From: Ricinus communis
Lineage: Eukaryota; Streptophyta; Magnoliopsida; Malpighiales; Euphorbiaceae
DNA length: 64,000 nucleotides
Assembly (NCBI RefSeq): GCF_019578655.1
Contig: NC_063262.1
Coordinates: forward strand, 4,967,582 to 5,031,581
Direction: 5' to 3'
The notes beneath the pieces are model-generated. The model was not told the origin of the DNA, searched no databases, and was given only the letters and a program-made list of their open reading frames with translations. The position numbers and the translations under genes are program-made. Shown in pieces: positions 17,301 through 29,600 of this stretch (position 1 is its first letter; the number at the start of each line of letters is the position of its first letter).

Positions 17301-18515
17301 GAGACTTCAAATTCATCAGAGCTCTTATCCTTTTTTATAAGATCAAAAATGGCATGCAAACTGAGAACCATAAGTCCAGGATCATCTTGGGTCCCAACCA
17401 TTGTATATGTTTTACCACTGTAAAATTAAGCAAAATTATGAAAATGGCTGGCACATCTAATTATTCTTATTAAAAAAAGAAAAAGAAAAACTGTGTAGTG
17501 AAAGTATTTTCATCATTTACAGTGCCAGACATTCAATCACATTGAAATTAAGCCCCATTTTAAAAATATTACTAGGTAATGTCAATACCTTCCAGTTGAA
17601 CCATATGCAAAAACAGTGACATTTAAACCTTGAATAACCCCAGAGACTATAGAAGATATACTTCTATTGTAAACAGCCTGAACACGCAACAAAAGCAAAT
17701 TTAAAACAGGTCATAAACAAACAATCTCAGAATAGCATCTAGATCCTTACTAACCAAAAGAATAAAATTACAACTTATAATTTTTTATAAATTTGAGTAA
17801 CTCATCAAAACCTACACGATTTGAACTCTGGCAGAATCATGTTGCTTCATTTCTTTCAAAATGCTCTTTTTGAAAAAAGAAAATATAAAATTGAAAAAAT
17901 TGAATTTTAGTGACAATGAGCTTCGAGAATTGACTAAATAGAATTCAATTGAATTGAGCTCCTGCATTTGTAGTTGCCTTCCGATAGAAGATGAAGAAAA
18001 GATCAAAATTTCTATGAAATGAATGAAATGTGACATACCAAATTAGTAGAATCAGGACCAAATGCATAATCAAAACAATATTTCTTCTCTTTAGTTCGAT
18101 TCTGTATACGATCAAGATAGTCCTTTGACAAGTCAGGATCCAGTATAATCACCTCCTACACCCAAAAAAAAGCTTCAATTTTTCCTCATTAACAATCATA
18201 ACAACAAAAAAGAATACAAAATCAGAATTTCATTCACAATCATAACAACAAAAAAGAATCCAAATCAGAATTTTAAAAAAAAGAAAAGGCAGACAGCACC
18301 TTATTGTCATTAACACGAACAATATTACGACCACGCTCTCTCTCGGTTAACGGTCTACACTTCACAGCAACCTGCAAAAGAATTGATCACATCACCTGTA
18401 AAATGAAAAATCCAAAGCATTTTTACTATAAAAATAACAGTATATTAAAAAAAAAAAAAACACTAACCGTAAGAGTTGTACTTCTTTTGGTAGCTGGAGC
18501 TCTAATGGTAGGCAT
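11379..18515 (-). CDS. KIN8A: Kinesin-8 family motor protein, most like plant KIN8A
   Basis: Fifteen coding exons join into 829 residues: 18468-18515, 18300-18371, 18039-18155, 17589-17677, 17273-17417, 17079-17174, 16371-16462, 15700-15948, 14418-14568, 14048-14110, 13732-13968, 13209-13313, 13009-13122, 11981-12589, 11379-11681. All have GT...AG borders and compatible phases. The motor domain is N-terminal (about residues 14-370), with P-loop GSTGSGKT at 105-112, switch I NATSSRSH at 215-222 and switch II DLAGSE at 250-255. A coiled-coil-rich stalk follows (about 370-560, with [11 protein letters not shown] and the [15 protein letters not shown] region). The tail is Ser/Pro/Gln-rich and poorly structured. 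Kinesin-8 proteins are plus-end-directed motors that regulate microtubule length; the role of the plant member is less well defined. I chose KIN8A over KIN8B because the protein starts almost at the motor domain and because WDR5A lies next to it, as I recall for Arabidopsis At3g49650/At3g49660. Confidence 0.93.
18187..18274. repeat. Tandem duplication of a 44-bp unit in KIN8A intron 2
   Basis: Units 18187-18230 and 18231-18274 are nearly identical (a few mismatches and a one-base shift in an A-run). The copy lies just upstream of exon 2 on the minus strand, between that exon and the donor of the preceding intron, and leaves both splice sites intact. Confidence 0.8.
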
Positions 18516-19000
18516 TTTTAATCACCATTAAAGGATTTCAATTCAGAAAAACGAGTTTTCAGCTTAAGAAGCTCAGAACAAAAGCCCTAACACACACAAA
18601 AATCAATACAGGAGCTTGAAGTTTAACGCATTCCGAGAATAACAAGAACATTTATACTAACTCACATTTGCCTCAAAAACTGTAAATAGAGGGAAAGTAA
18701 TAACTACATTTCAAACAACGAAAACGAAAAATATTGTAGAAACGGAGCGTGTGGCTAAGAGAAGAGGGAATTTGAGTGAACGAATTGTTAAAAGGAGAAG
18801 TGTAGAAACGAGAACGCGTTTCTTTTTTTTTCTGTAAATTGCAGGAAAGTGTAATTAAAGACAATGAGAGAGAGGAGAGAGGAGGAAAGATACGGTGGTT
18901 GGTGGTGTAGGGTAATTGTAGTGCAGCGTAATAATAGTAGTTAGTGCCATGTAATTACGAAGAGGAAGAGAAAACCCAAAGAAGAGGGAAGTTGTCTTGT
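18516..19000 (-). promoter_or_regulatory. KIN8A 5' UTR and proximal promoter region
   Basis: Minus-strand sequence directly upstream of the KIN8A ATG. It includes pyrimidine-rich tracts (CTCTCTCATTG-like near 18860-18880) of the kind common near plant transcription starts. The exact start site cannot be read from the sequence. Confidence 0.35.
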
Positions 19001-19160
19001 TTGTATGTTAGCCAGTGATATTGACCGTTGGATTAGTATCAAAGTTTTTCAACCTAACACTTGTCCAGTCTAAGTGTATCCGCCTTCACAAATAAACTAT
19101 ACGAATTTTATAATATAGTTTGGATAATTTATATTATATTTTAATTAATCTATTATTATA

Positions 19161-19191
<31 letters not shown>

Positions 19192-22100
19192 TTTATTTTT
19201 TTTAAATTTCTATATTTTATAAAATTGTTTGTGTGTGTGTGTGTGGTTGATAGGGGAGGAGTTATTAGAAAAGGATTAGAAGTAAATAAAGGTTTGGTTT
19301 GTTACCAAACTTTGGAAGGTGATGTTGTTGTTGATGGCTTTTTTGAGGAATTGGGGCCAAAGGTGATTATGATTTCTTACTACAAATCTTTAGTGGCTTG
19401 CAAATGTATAAATGTATATGGGTGCTCTTATTTTGGGGGGTATAATAGATAATTTGCTAGGTTGCATTTGTATTAATATATTTGTTTTTCTCCTTTTGCC
19501 AAAATAGTAGCTTTAAGGCAAGAGTGATTCTATTATTTAATAAATATTCTTTAAAAAAAAAAAAGTCATGAAATGGACTTGCATTAAAGACCATGAATAC
19601 TTGTTGTGGCTTGCAATGGCCATATATACCAATTGCATTTACTCATCTTTTCTCCATATTAGCATCTAAAAAAGCTCAAGGGTTTAATTACTCATACTTT
19701 TTGCTTTCTTTAGTAATAGCTGAAAATTGGTGTATGTAATTTGACATTCTAGTCAAAATTAATGTAATTTATATAAAGATATAAAATAGATATTTATATC
19801 ATAATTAATATTTGTTAATATTCTTTTTCAATATCTGATAATGATTTTTAAATGATTAAAGTAAACACCGATTTTAAAATGGTATAAATACAATTATAAT
19901 TAATTCAAACATATACTTTAAATATATATATATATATATATATATAATAGATAGATTTAGATTTTATTTATTTTCTAAACTTTGAGAGGACTTACTCATT
20001 TTCAATGACCAAAGATTTTAATAAAATCGAATTCTTAAAATTAAACTTATATTTAATATATTATAAATATTAACTCAATTAATTAGTAAAGGAAAAAAAA
20101 AACTCATAATCTTATTCATTCTACTTTTTTTTTTTGTATTTATATATATATATACTCTCTTTCATAATCTTAAACATATTATGACTTTAAAAATATTATT
20201 AGGAAAACAAAACTCCATCTCTAATAAAGGAAGATAGAGATTAGTGATAAGAAAAATAATGTGAATCTCTCATATGGATTAAGAATAATTAAACAAGATA
20301 CTTCACTATAAAATATATTTTTTTGATATATGATTATAAAGATTTTGACTAAAATCTCTATAAAAAGACATTAAGATGCGAGAAATGTTATAATTTGGCA
20401 TGGTTGAAGGTTGGTCTGCTATCACATCTCATCAAGAACATGCATGATTGGAGGGCAAACCCACTTTATAAACAAATTGGACAACACTTTGTTTATGAAA
20501 GTTTGATTTAACAGTAAATGCATATTTTAATTTAAAATTTGTTTTAAATTTTAAAAAAAAAATTAAATTTAAATTTAAATTTCTTCATCTTCGGTATCAA
20601 TGAATGATATTAAATCGACTAAATTAAAAAAAAAAAAAAGAGCAATACATGGTAAACCTTAGAATCAAAACAAGAAATAGTTGTTTTTGTGACTCACAAG
20701 ATAACACAGAAAGAAAATACAATCCTAAACACCGAAATAGAAAAATGAAATATTCTGAATTGCTGACAGCCGCATTAGTGACTGTCTTCAGATATCAGAC
20801 ACCACAAATACTGCAAATCCTATCAGCATTAAAAAAAAGAAGAGTTTTGCTTGATTCCCAGCCTGCTATTCTCCTGTTATAATTTTCATTTTTCAATTAT
20901 GCACAATCAATTTTAATAGATTATACTAAAAATTTATTTCTTAATTATAAATGATTATTTAATACCATTTAAATTAATTTATTTATTTAATTGTGATTGT
21001 TGATGAATTCGTATATATAACTTTAAATTATTTATATAAATAAAAGATATATAGAAAAATCTATATTATTTATAAAATGACTATTTTAATTAATTTATTA
21101 ATTCTTTACGTTTTATACTAATTTAGTTATCCATTAATTTATATATATATATATATATATATATTTTTATATTGTTTATACAAGTAGAATTATATAAGTG
21201 AATACCATATTCGTCAAATATTATTAATTAAATTTTAAAAGTAGATAAAAACTTTCAACAAATAGATATAATGCATTTCATTTGTTGATACATATAATTG
21301 GCTAATTTAGTATCAATTGTACTAATAAATTTTTAAAATTAAAATAATATCAATTGTTATAAATTTACAAGTTATATAGTACATTATAATGACTTTAAAA
21401 TATTAATCATTAGTATATATAACATTGATCAAACTAGAAGAAATCATTATTATTATTATTTACATGAATCAAACTACTTCCTTCGTTCTAAAATAATTGA
21501 TATTTTCTTAATCAAATATTATATGATTATCTCATTTTTTATATCTAATATAACGAGAGGTGCTATTCATCCACCAATAGAAAGATCCGCTCATATGCTG
21601 CACGAGGAGCGGCAAAAGACGGCTTTGCCCATGAGTTAGCGATATCTTTTATATTATTATATTTTATAATTATATAAATAATGAATTTTAAATATATTTA
21701 TAGAAAAATAATTTAGTCCACTTAACTGTTTTTTTCTCTTTCTATAATTAAACTTGTTAAGTAACTTTAGTTTTTTCTATATCTTTTATATTATTTTTAT
21801 GTTTTACAACAATAAATAATAAATTTTAAATATATTTATAGAAAGGTAATTTAGTCCAACTTAACTGTTTTTTTCTTCTATAATTAAACTTGTTAAGTAA
21901 TTTTTTAATTCAAGTAAAATACTGCTAAAAAATCAATTAAGAGAGTATTAATTAAGCCATAACACAAACACCAGTGGCTGGTGAGCAGGGAGAGCGTGAA
22001 TGTACATCTTTTTAAGTAAACTAATCTTTTCATGAAAGGAAAAAAAATATAAAAAAAATGAAGACATTTATTGAAAATAATTGGTAGGTAGTAGACAATA

Positions 22101-23300
22101 AATGAAAAATCAATGATTTTCAGTAAAGATAAAAAGAAGTTGGCTATTAAAAATTAATTAATGTTCCCATGACTTGCCAGATGGTCCTTAATCACACACC
22201 TGTACTTACTCCCTTCTGGATAGGACCTCAAATATACCTAACATAATGCATTTAAATGCATAGGCAATAATATTATTATAATTATAATTATTATAATTTT
22301 TAATTATTTATACAAGCTAATTATATATAATATTAAATTATCGGTAAATAAAATAAAATATTTTTGTTTATTATAAATTTTATTTACTTTTATGATTTAA
22401 TTAATAGTACTTATAATTATAAAATTTATTTATATAATTTAATTTATACATATAAGTAAAAATTATATATGAGTCTTCTAATAATCTAAACTAGTATAAG
22501 GATATATAAAATTAACAAATTAAATAAAATAACATCAATGAATTATTCATGCTTGAAAGATGAATTTTATGATAATGGTACTCTATTGGTCATCCAATTA
22601 TTGTTTTAGTTCAAATTTAGGGAATAGCTATAGTCGCACTTTTATCAACTTTCCCCATCTTGTCCAAAAAGGAGAAAAATAAAAAATAAAGAGGAAAAGA
22701 AAATACAATTCTCCTCTCCTGCCACCATCAAGAATTCAAAATAAAAAGAAGCCAAAATGGGGGAAGTTTCTCTTGAGACTGGAAGGGAACAAACAGTACA
22801 TAGAATCCAGTACTTGACAAAGATAGATGGGAAATCTCACATGAAAGCAGGTAGGGAGGGCACATGCATTATGAATACTAGTAGATTATATATGACAAAT
22901 GTAGCATCTTGTCGGACCCCTTACAGCTTCGCAATATATATTGTTGTCTGTCTGATAGATGAAGAAGACAGATAGCTATCCATTTCCCATCTTAAAAATC
23001 CCAAATACAGCCATTTTAGTTTAGTATCCAGTCTCCTTTTCAATTCTGAAACGAAGCCCACAAAGCTAAATGGATCTTGTTTTTTTTTTTTTTCTTATTT
23101 GATGGACAATTGAAAAAGTTGAAAAGATCAGAACATAATTATATGTACAAACAGAGGATGAAAGAAGACAGAATTCAGTATCACTATATCATAATCAATG
23201 GATCATAGCATATTCAATTGATGCTAACAGCTGTTGATACACTTAAGTCACTAAGAGTATTTCAAATCATAATTTGAGTTGATGGGGAGGCACCTGACTG
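19001..23300. other. Intergenic region between the spinster gene and KIN8A, no recognisable gene
   Basis: AT-rich with dinucleotide AT runs at about 19166-19191, 19921-19946 and 21139-21164, a GT run near 19229-19244, and a tandem duplication at 21642-21912. Plus-strand frames at 19225-19452, 20649-20882 and 22757-22975 lack recognisable domains, splice context or homologous features that I can name. The block at about 21555-21640 is unusually GC-rich for the area and unexplained. Confidence 0.65.
21642..21912. repeat. Direct tandem duplication, unit about 135 bp
   Basis: The stretch 21642-21778 is repeated at 21779 to about 21912, both copies running from atatctttta through a shared ...tttatagaaa... 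block to ...aaacttgttaagtaa. The copies differ by scattered substitutions and small indels, so the duplication is not recent. Confidence 0.75.
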
Positions 23301-23642
23301 AACTAAACAGGGTACCCTGAAACTCTGTCAAGAGTTGAGCAATGAAAGACTAGCTCCAATTGCCAATCTTCTAACTTGAAAAGAGGCTCGTGGGTCCACC
23401 AAATTCACAAAAGCATTCCTGTGGTCCAATAACCTGAAAATTCTTTTTCACTGTAAATAAGATATATGAATAATATTTTGCACAAGAATTGACAATCCTT
23501 TCTTTTTTGATAAATATGTACATTAGTGTTTGAGACTTTATACAAAGTGACATTTGAACTTTGCAATACATGTGGGATGATGCAAACAAGTTGGAAGCAT
23601 TTCCGAAATGCTCTGTAGCCGAAAATATTGGATTTTGAACAT

Positions 23643-26600
23643 TTAAGCTTCATTTAAAATGTCTGCCATCTCAGTCCGGTTCTCTTCAAGCAATGGCTCC
23701 ATGCTGCCTTTTGCATTTGCGGAGATTTGATTTTCTCCATCCTCATTAGACATGTCAACACCCTTGAGAAAGACCCCTGCCAAGCACACAAGTGATTCAA
23801 TAAGATATTGAGCTCCAATTAACTGAAAACAGAAAAAGCATTTCAAACTGTACATGAAAGCCTCCGTTAACTAATTACAAATTGTGCTTACTACTAGTTC
23901 TTATAACTCAAGGCACAGGAGTAGGAAAAGACTTTCTAAGTGGGGTTGATGTCAGATGAATATAAGGCCTTATTCTAATTAGGCATGTCTGAATATTGTG
24001 TCCAGCTTATATCTGACATTTTCAAGTCAATTCACCCTGTTAAAATCTGAAGAAGGAGAAATAACAGGATGAGGGAATTAACCAATTAAATTGAGATTCT
24101 TTAATGCATTCCATGCTCTTCAATATGGGTGCCATGTAGATATAACTTATGAGATGACAATTGGTAGGGTACCCTCCCATTAAGCTCTACCACTACACTT
24201 ACCCATTGAAAAATTGATTATCAGTAGGATTCTACATTCCTACACATACCCATCAAAAACCCTACTAGAAATACTCGCATATTACCCATATTCGTCCCAC
24301 TCCTGTTTATCAACTCTTTTTCCTTCAGAAAACTTTGATATGATAAGATACTAATATAAACACATACCACATAAATACACAAAGAAATCATAAATCGATA
24401 TATTTTAAATAAATTCTAAAAACTCTATAAATATGTTATGATTTGGCTAAAGATAGGCATTCGGATTTGTTATTTCGGGCTGATGAGGATGAGTTACTTG
24501 AGTTTCCCGAGGGTTAGGCAATGTGAAGGAACAAGATGAACTTAATATGTTAGTCCAGCCTCGACTTCAGGGAATAACTCCTCTTCAGCAGGCTAAGATT
24601 GAGAGGGAAAGGTCAGCCCTAGACTCCGCTTTTTACGATCATGCCATAAATAAATCAAGAAATATAAATTATACTAATGATATTAACATAAACAGATTTT
24701 TATATGCGAGTTCAGATAATGGCTATTTGAGTATATCGACATGGACCCGTCACTAGCACTAACTTTACTACCTGTACATGTCCAAAACCTTATTAAACTC
24801 TATCTATACTTTGCTATTAGGGCCGGATAGAATCAAGTACCCTAAAATACCCTACCTGTCGCCATTTCACTCATTAACTTCCTAGTTAAAGAAACAATAA
24901 AAGCATATATCCTGCTGAGAGAAATTTGTAACTGTCCATCCTTGTTTGGTAGGTAAAGCTGTAGAATAAGTATGATTCATTAGAATCGCCATGAAAAACC
25001 CAACTGACTTCAATTTCCTTGCAAGAACCCACCATGCCTTCTTGTATTCTCCTAGGTATTTCACTATCTAACTTGCATTTGCACATGCATAATAGACTGA
25101 AAATTTTCATTTGGCTATTGTCTATAAATAAGGTGAGATAGTTTCCTCAAGCAACTATTTCTCTAGTGAAGAAAAAAGAGAACCAGATTATATAGTGAAC
25201 CTAATGGGTTTCAAGAGGAACTATGATGTAGACTTTGAAGGATTGAAAACAAAGGAGCGAACAAAAGATGACTAGTGGATCTATTAAGTAGACATTTCAT
25301 TTTCTTACTTACCAACAAACCATATTCCAGCAGCAATAAAGAGAACAGCTGTCAGAATAAGTGATGTTTCCCTCCAATTGTTGATGTGATCCTGTATGGG
25401 ATTTGAAAATGTCAAGAAAATTCTGACAAAACAGAACTCCATTTTCTTGTAAGAAAAAGATAATATATGGAGGCCATGCAGGCAAACCAAAATAAAATAT
25501 TGGGCACATGTATAAATAATACGTGGTAAGGTAACTAACTTAAAAGCACATTACCTAAAGGCAAAAACTCCTAAAGCTGAAATGATAAAGCATTAGTGCC
25601 TACCTAGAAGTGACCACTAATAATCTTGCACAAAATGAATGATAGGAAGTATTTCTAACCAGAAAAAATAAGTAGAAGGCAAAAAGATCTAAAGTTCATA
25701 TTATGAGCATTAGACCTTCACTTTTGAGAAACAATCAGTCTATCTATCTGTACTATGCTTACACATATCTTTTAACAGAAGCTTATCACATTATTTATGC
25801 ATGATCACAACAACTCAAAAATTACTTTTAGCTTGTAAAATATGATTGAAGGGGATTCAGAAGCACACCTGGAGGACCCCAACAAGGGGTGAAGAAGGCA
25901 CATCACCAAATATGTGGATTGATACAGTTGAGATAGCCATAGATAATGGTCTCAAACCAGGTTTGACACAGTGAAGACACACATAATTAACTGGAGCCTG
26001 CAAAAGGAACATTATACTGTTGTTAATATATCTACAAAGTAGAATATGGCAGCTGCTTTCTATGATAGATCACCGCATTCACTAAGGAACTTGAATATTT
26101 GCTACAAACTAGAAAGCAAGCAAACATAAAAAAAAAAACATTGTTATGCTACAAACAAAAAGCAAGAAAAAGTGACTCCTCAAGGATAAAGGATGCTGCA
26201 AACAAACAAAAATGGAAACATTTGCTAGACATAAACCCAGAACATGTTACTTCAAAGCACAAGATAGGCTTGATGTATGTGAATCATGAGACCCTAAAGA
26301 AATTTCAAACCAACAGACTTTACAGAAACTAATTGCTCATAAATCATTTTAAATTGCAAGAAGTTCCATAAAGAAAGAGCCAAAAGTTTAACCCGCATGG
26401 CATAAACTTGTGTTAACAACGAGAAGACAAAAAGATCTACTAAGGACTGAAAGTATAACTGTTTTAGAAAATCACACTCCATTGCACAACTAAATATTTA
26501 AATTAACTTTCAAAATAATGGAAGAATGAAAAACCTAGATACTATATCTCATTATCAACACAATGCCAATATATTGAGGCTTATACAATAAAGCAAGCAG

Positions 26601-29600
26601 TAATGTAGATGAGTTTACAATTTAAGAAATTCAATGCCTCAACCACCGGCACAAGATAGCATGTACTAATTACTGAGGAGAAGAACAGTTATTATAGTTA
26701 ACACTGACAGCCTATAAGTCTGACATCATACCAACCATCAAATCAGCCTATATAAATATAGATGGTTACTTATCATCATTTTGTTCAGCAGTGGAAATTC
26801 AACCAGATTTTAGGTATTTTCGTGATTGGAGATCAAATCCATCTGACACCAAACACCATTGACAAGATATCTCATGATAGCTTCAACCTTCTACTGTTCA
26901 TAGGCAGATACAAAATGGAAGCTAGCTCACAACAAGCATGATTTAAAAGTTGAAACACCTATCTTTTTTCCCTAGTTCATTGGATAACAAAAGTACCTGT
27001 GTAGCAAAGACAAGTAGTTCACCCACGGAAAACAGGATTATGAAACCATACAAGTTCTTCAGACAGAAGGCACTGAAACAAAAAATTGCACCAAGAAATG
27101 TTGCTCCAGAGAGAAGCTGCATTAAAAGCAGAAAAAGGACCTTATAGGACAATGCATAACAAAAAAGTAGCGCATGCAAATTGACAAATCAATAAACTTC
27201 TTCAAGAACTCACATGAAAAGTGAAAAAATAAAGTGAATCACTCTGCCAAACCAGGTAAGATATGCGAAGGCTAAAAGAACTCTTCTCCTTACAAAAACT
27301 CCTAAGAATGTATACTAAATTCTTTTACCTGAAATTTTTGATTTGTCAATGAGTTTTGTTTAATTTTATTTTGGGTTAATTATTATTTGCTCCCTCAGGT
27401 TAGGCCTATTATAATAGTCAAAAAAATTTATTCTTTTAGTACATTAAGACCCTTTTGAGTTTTTAGTCATAGTATTAGTACCTCCTTCAGTTTAATCCTA
27501 ATGCCTCACCATAATAATAATAATAATAATAATTTCTTTTTAAGAAGAAATATTTATTATATTTTACTTTAAATAGAAAATTTAAGTGCTTTTGAGAAAC
27601 ACAAATTTATACTATAATATTAATTTTGTAAGAATATTTTTTTTAATTTTAAAGAATTTATGAGTTTAAAATAATATATTTACTATTATTTCAATGAATG
27701 TTTGAGAAACTCATAATAGCTATGAATGAAAAATGTTGCATTTTTCTATTAGTTTGTCATAATTTTTTACTTCTTTAAAAACAAAATTTAAAATGGTTAA
27801 GTTATTCTTTTATAAAGTTTATTATTTTAACAATTTAAAGTTAAGTTATATAGCAAATCAATAATGTTGCTCTAAATATAAGTAATTTAAAATGTTTATA
27901 TTTTGCTAGGATTAAATTGTCCTAAAAAAGAGCAAGTAAGAAAATTAAATAATAATTAAAATTAACTTATGCTGAAAAAGATTATTCTAATTTCATAAAA
28001 TAAAAATTAATTTTGGACGTGCTTGACTTGATAACAAGTGGAAGGGTCAATTTTTATTATTCCTTATCAATTTAGTCCTTGACTACATTGGCTTTGGATA
28101 GAAGGGGGTTGTAGTTAGTGAAGTAAAAATTCAAGAAGGTTTTTAATGTAATTAAAAAAAATACACATCCTAACTAATCCTTTTAACTTTTAGTAAAAGG
28201 AAAGGTTGTAAAAGAGAGGAGGATATGCAATACAGTTAATGGAACAGAATTAAGGAATATAGCCATTGTTATGGGATTAAACAATAACAAATAACTTTTT
28301 TTATTATTAAATAAAGGATTTGAATTGAAGCAATACAAACCTTGTTTTAAGCCTATGCAATTACTACAGTTGATGAAATGGAACTTAAAAGAATATATAG
28401 CATTAGTAATAATTAACTTCAGGGAAGGAAAATTCTCTTGGTTGGAAGAGAGGAAAAAATAGGAGGAAAGAAAGATTATAATAAGTTCAAATTTTTTATC
28501 CTTTGTTTTTTCTCTCTTAGAAAACTTATCAAAGCGACGGCATAGTTGGCTCGGCTTTTTGTTCATGTTTCACCCATTTTCACTTCAAAATTAAAGAGAA
28601 AATTATGTGGGGCCATTACTTATTTTTATCCTAATTTTTATTCCTCCCACTTTCCTTCTCCCAAGAGAAAGTGAGAATATTTCCTCATTTCCCTCCTCCC
28701 ATATTCAATACTCCCACTTTCCATCCTTTTCAAACAAAGGATTTAGGTTGCCTTTGAAAGTTTGAACAAAGGATTTGAACTAAAGCAATTTGGATATTGT
28801 TTTTAGCTTGAATTACTTGAATGAAGTTTACAAGTGCAGGCTTAGATTGGATTTGAGATAAAGGAATTATACCTGTCATAAGAAATATGCTAAAGGAGAA
28901 GTCATGTGTGCATACTCACCTTAAAAGCATTAGAGATTGTAGCATTCATGCGATCTAGTATGAAGCCTCCAGCTAAGGTGCCTAAAATTCCACAAATAAT
29001 TGTAACCCCTCCAAACAACATGTCCGCATTACTCTATCAAAAGCTACCAAAATCGATCAGCATCACCAACACCACAGAGCATCAATGAGTTAAATAATCG
29101 ACGGACTTGCAACAACAAATACAAAATATATTAGAAGAAGAAAAGAGAGAGAATTTGCAGACAACAGTACCATATGATAAATATTATAACCCGCTTTTGG
29201 TCCCCAATATGAGTATGCTCCAATGACAAAGTTGTATGATATGTAACCTGACAATTAATTAATAATTTAGTCTGAAAATAATCAGCTCAATCACATGTTG
29301 AAACTCTGTTGAATATATAAGTAAAAACATACATGAGAACAGAAAGCAAAGCATTGGATAAATATTTAGTTATCAAAGCACAAAGGATAAGGAAAGAAAA
29401 AGCACCTAGAACATTAACAACATAAACTTTGTCAACCAAAAGCACTTTCATATCCTTTGAAAATTGTGATAACTGATGTAAGATTGTAAATTCACCCTTC
29501 AACCTGCCACTTAGAATAAGAGTGACAATCAAAACTAGAAAAATGATTGGTACTGTGTTTAATGGTGCATTCTCCCATTTTGCATTGAATATGCAAGGAT

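Noticed and set aside
11379..18515. Assignment of the kinesin as KIN8B
   Set aside because: KIN8B, as I remember it, has a longer basic N-terminal extension before the motor. Here the motor begins about 14 residues after the start, and WDR5A is the neighbour, both favouring KIN8A. The remaining doubt is included in the confidence.
22757..22975. Plus-strand frame of 72 codons between KIN8A and spinster genes
   Set aside because: No domain, no exon partners and no supporting context; kept as non-coding.
28183..28566. 127-codon minus-strand frame within a spinster intron
   Set aside because: It is Phe/Leu/Ser/Asn-rich from A/T tracts, without domain, and lies wholly between two well-supported exons of the spinster gene.
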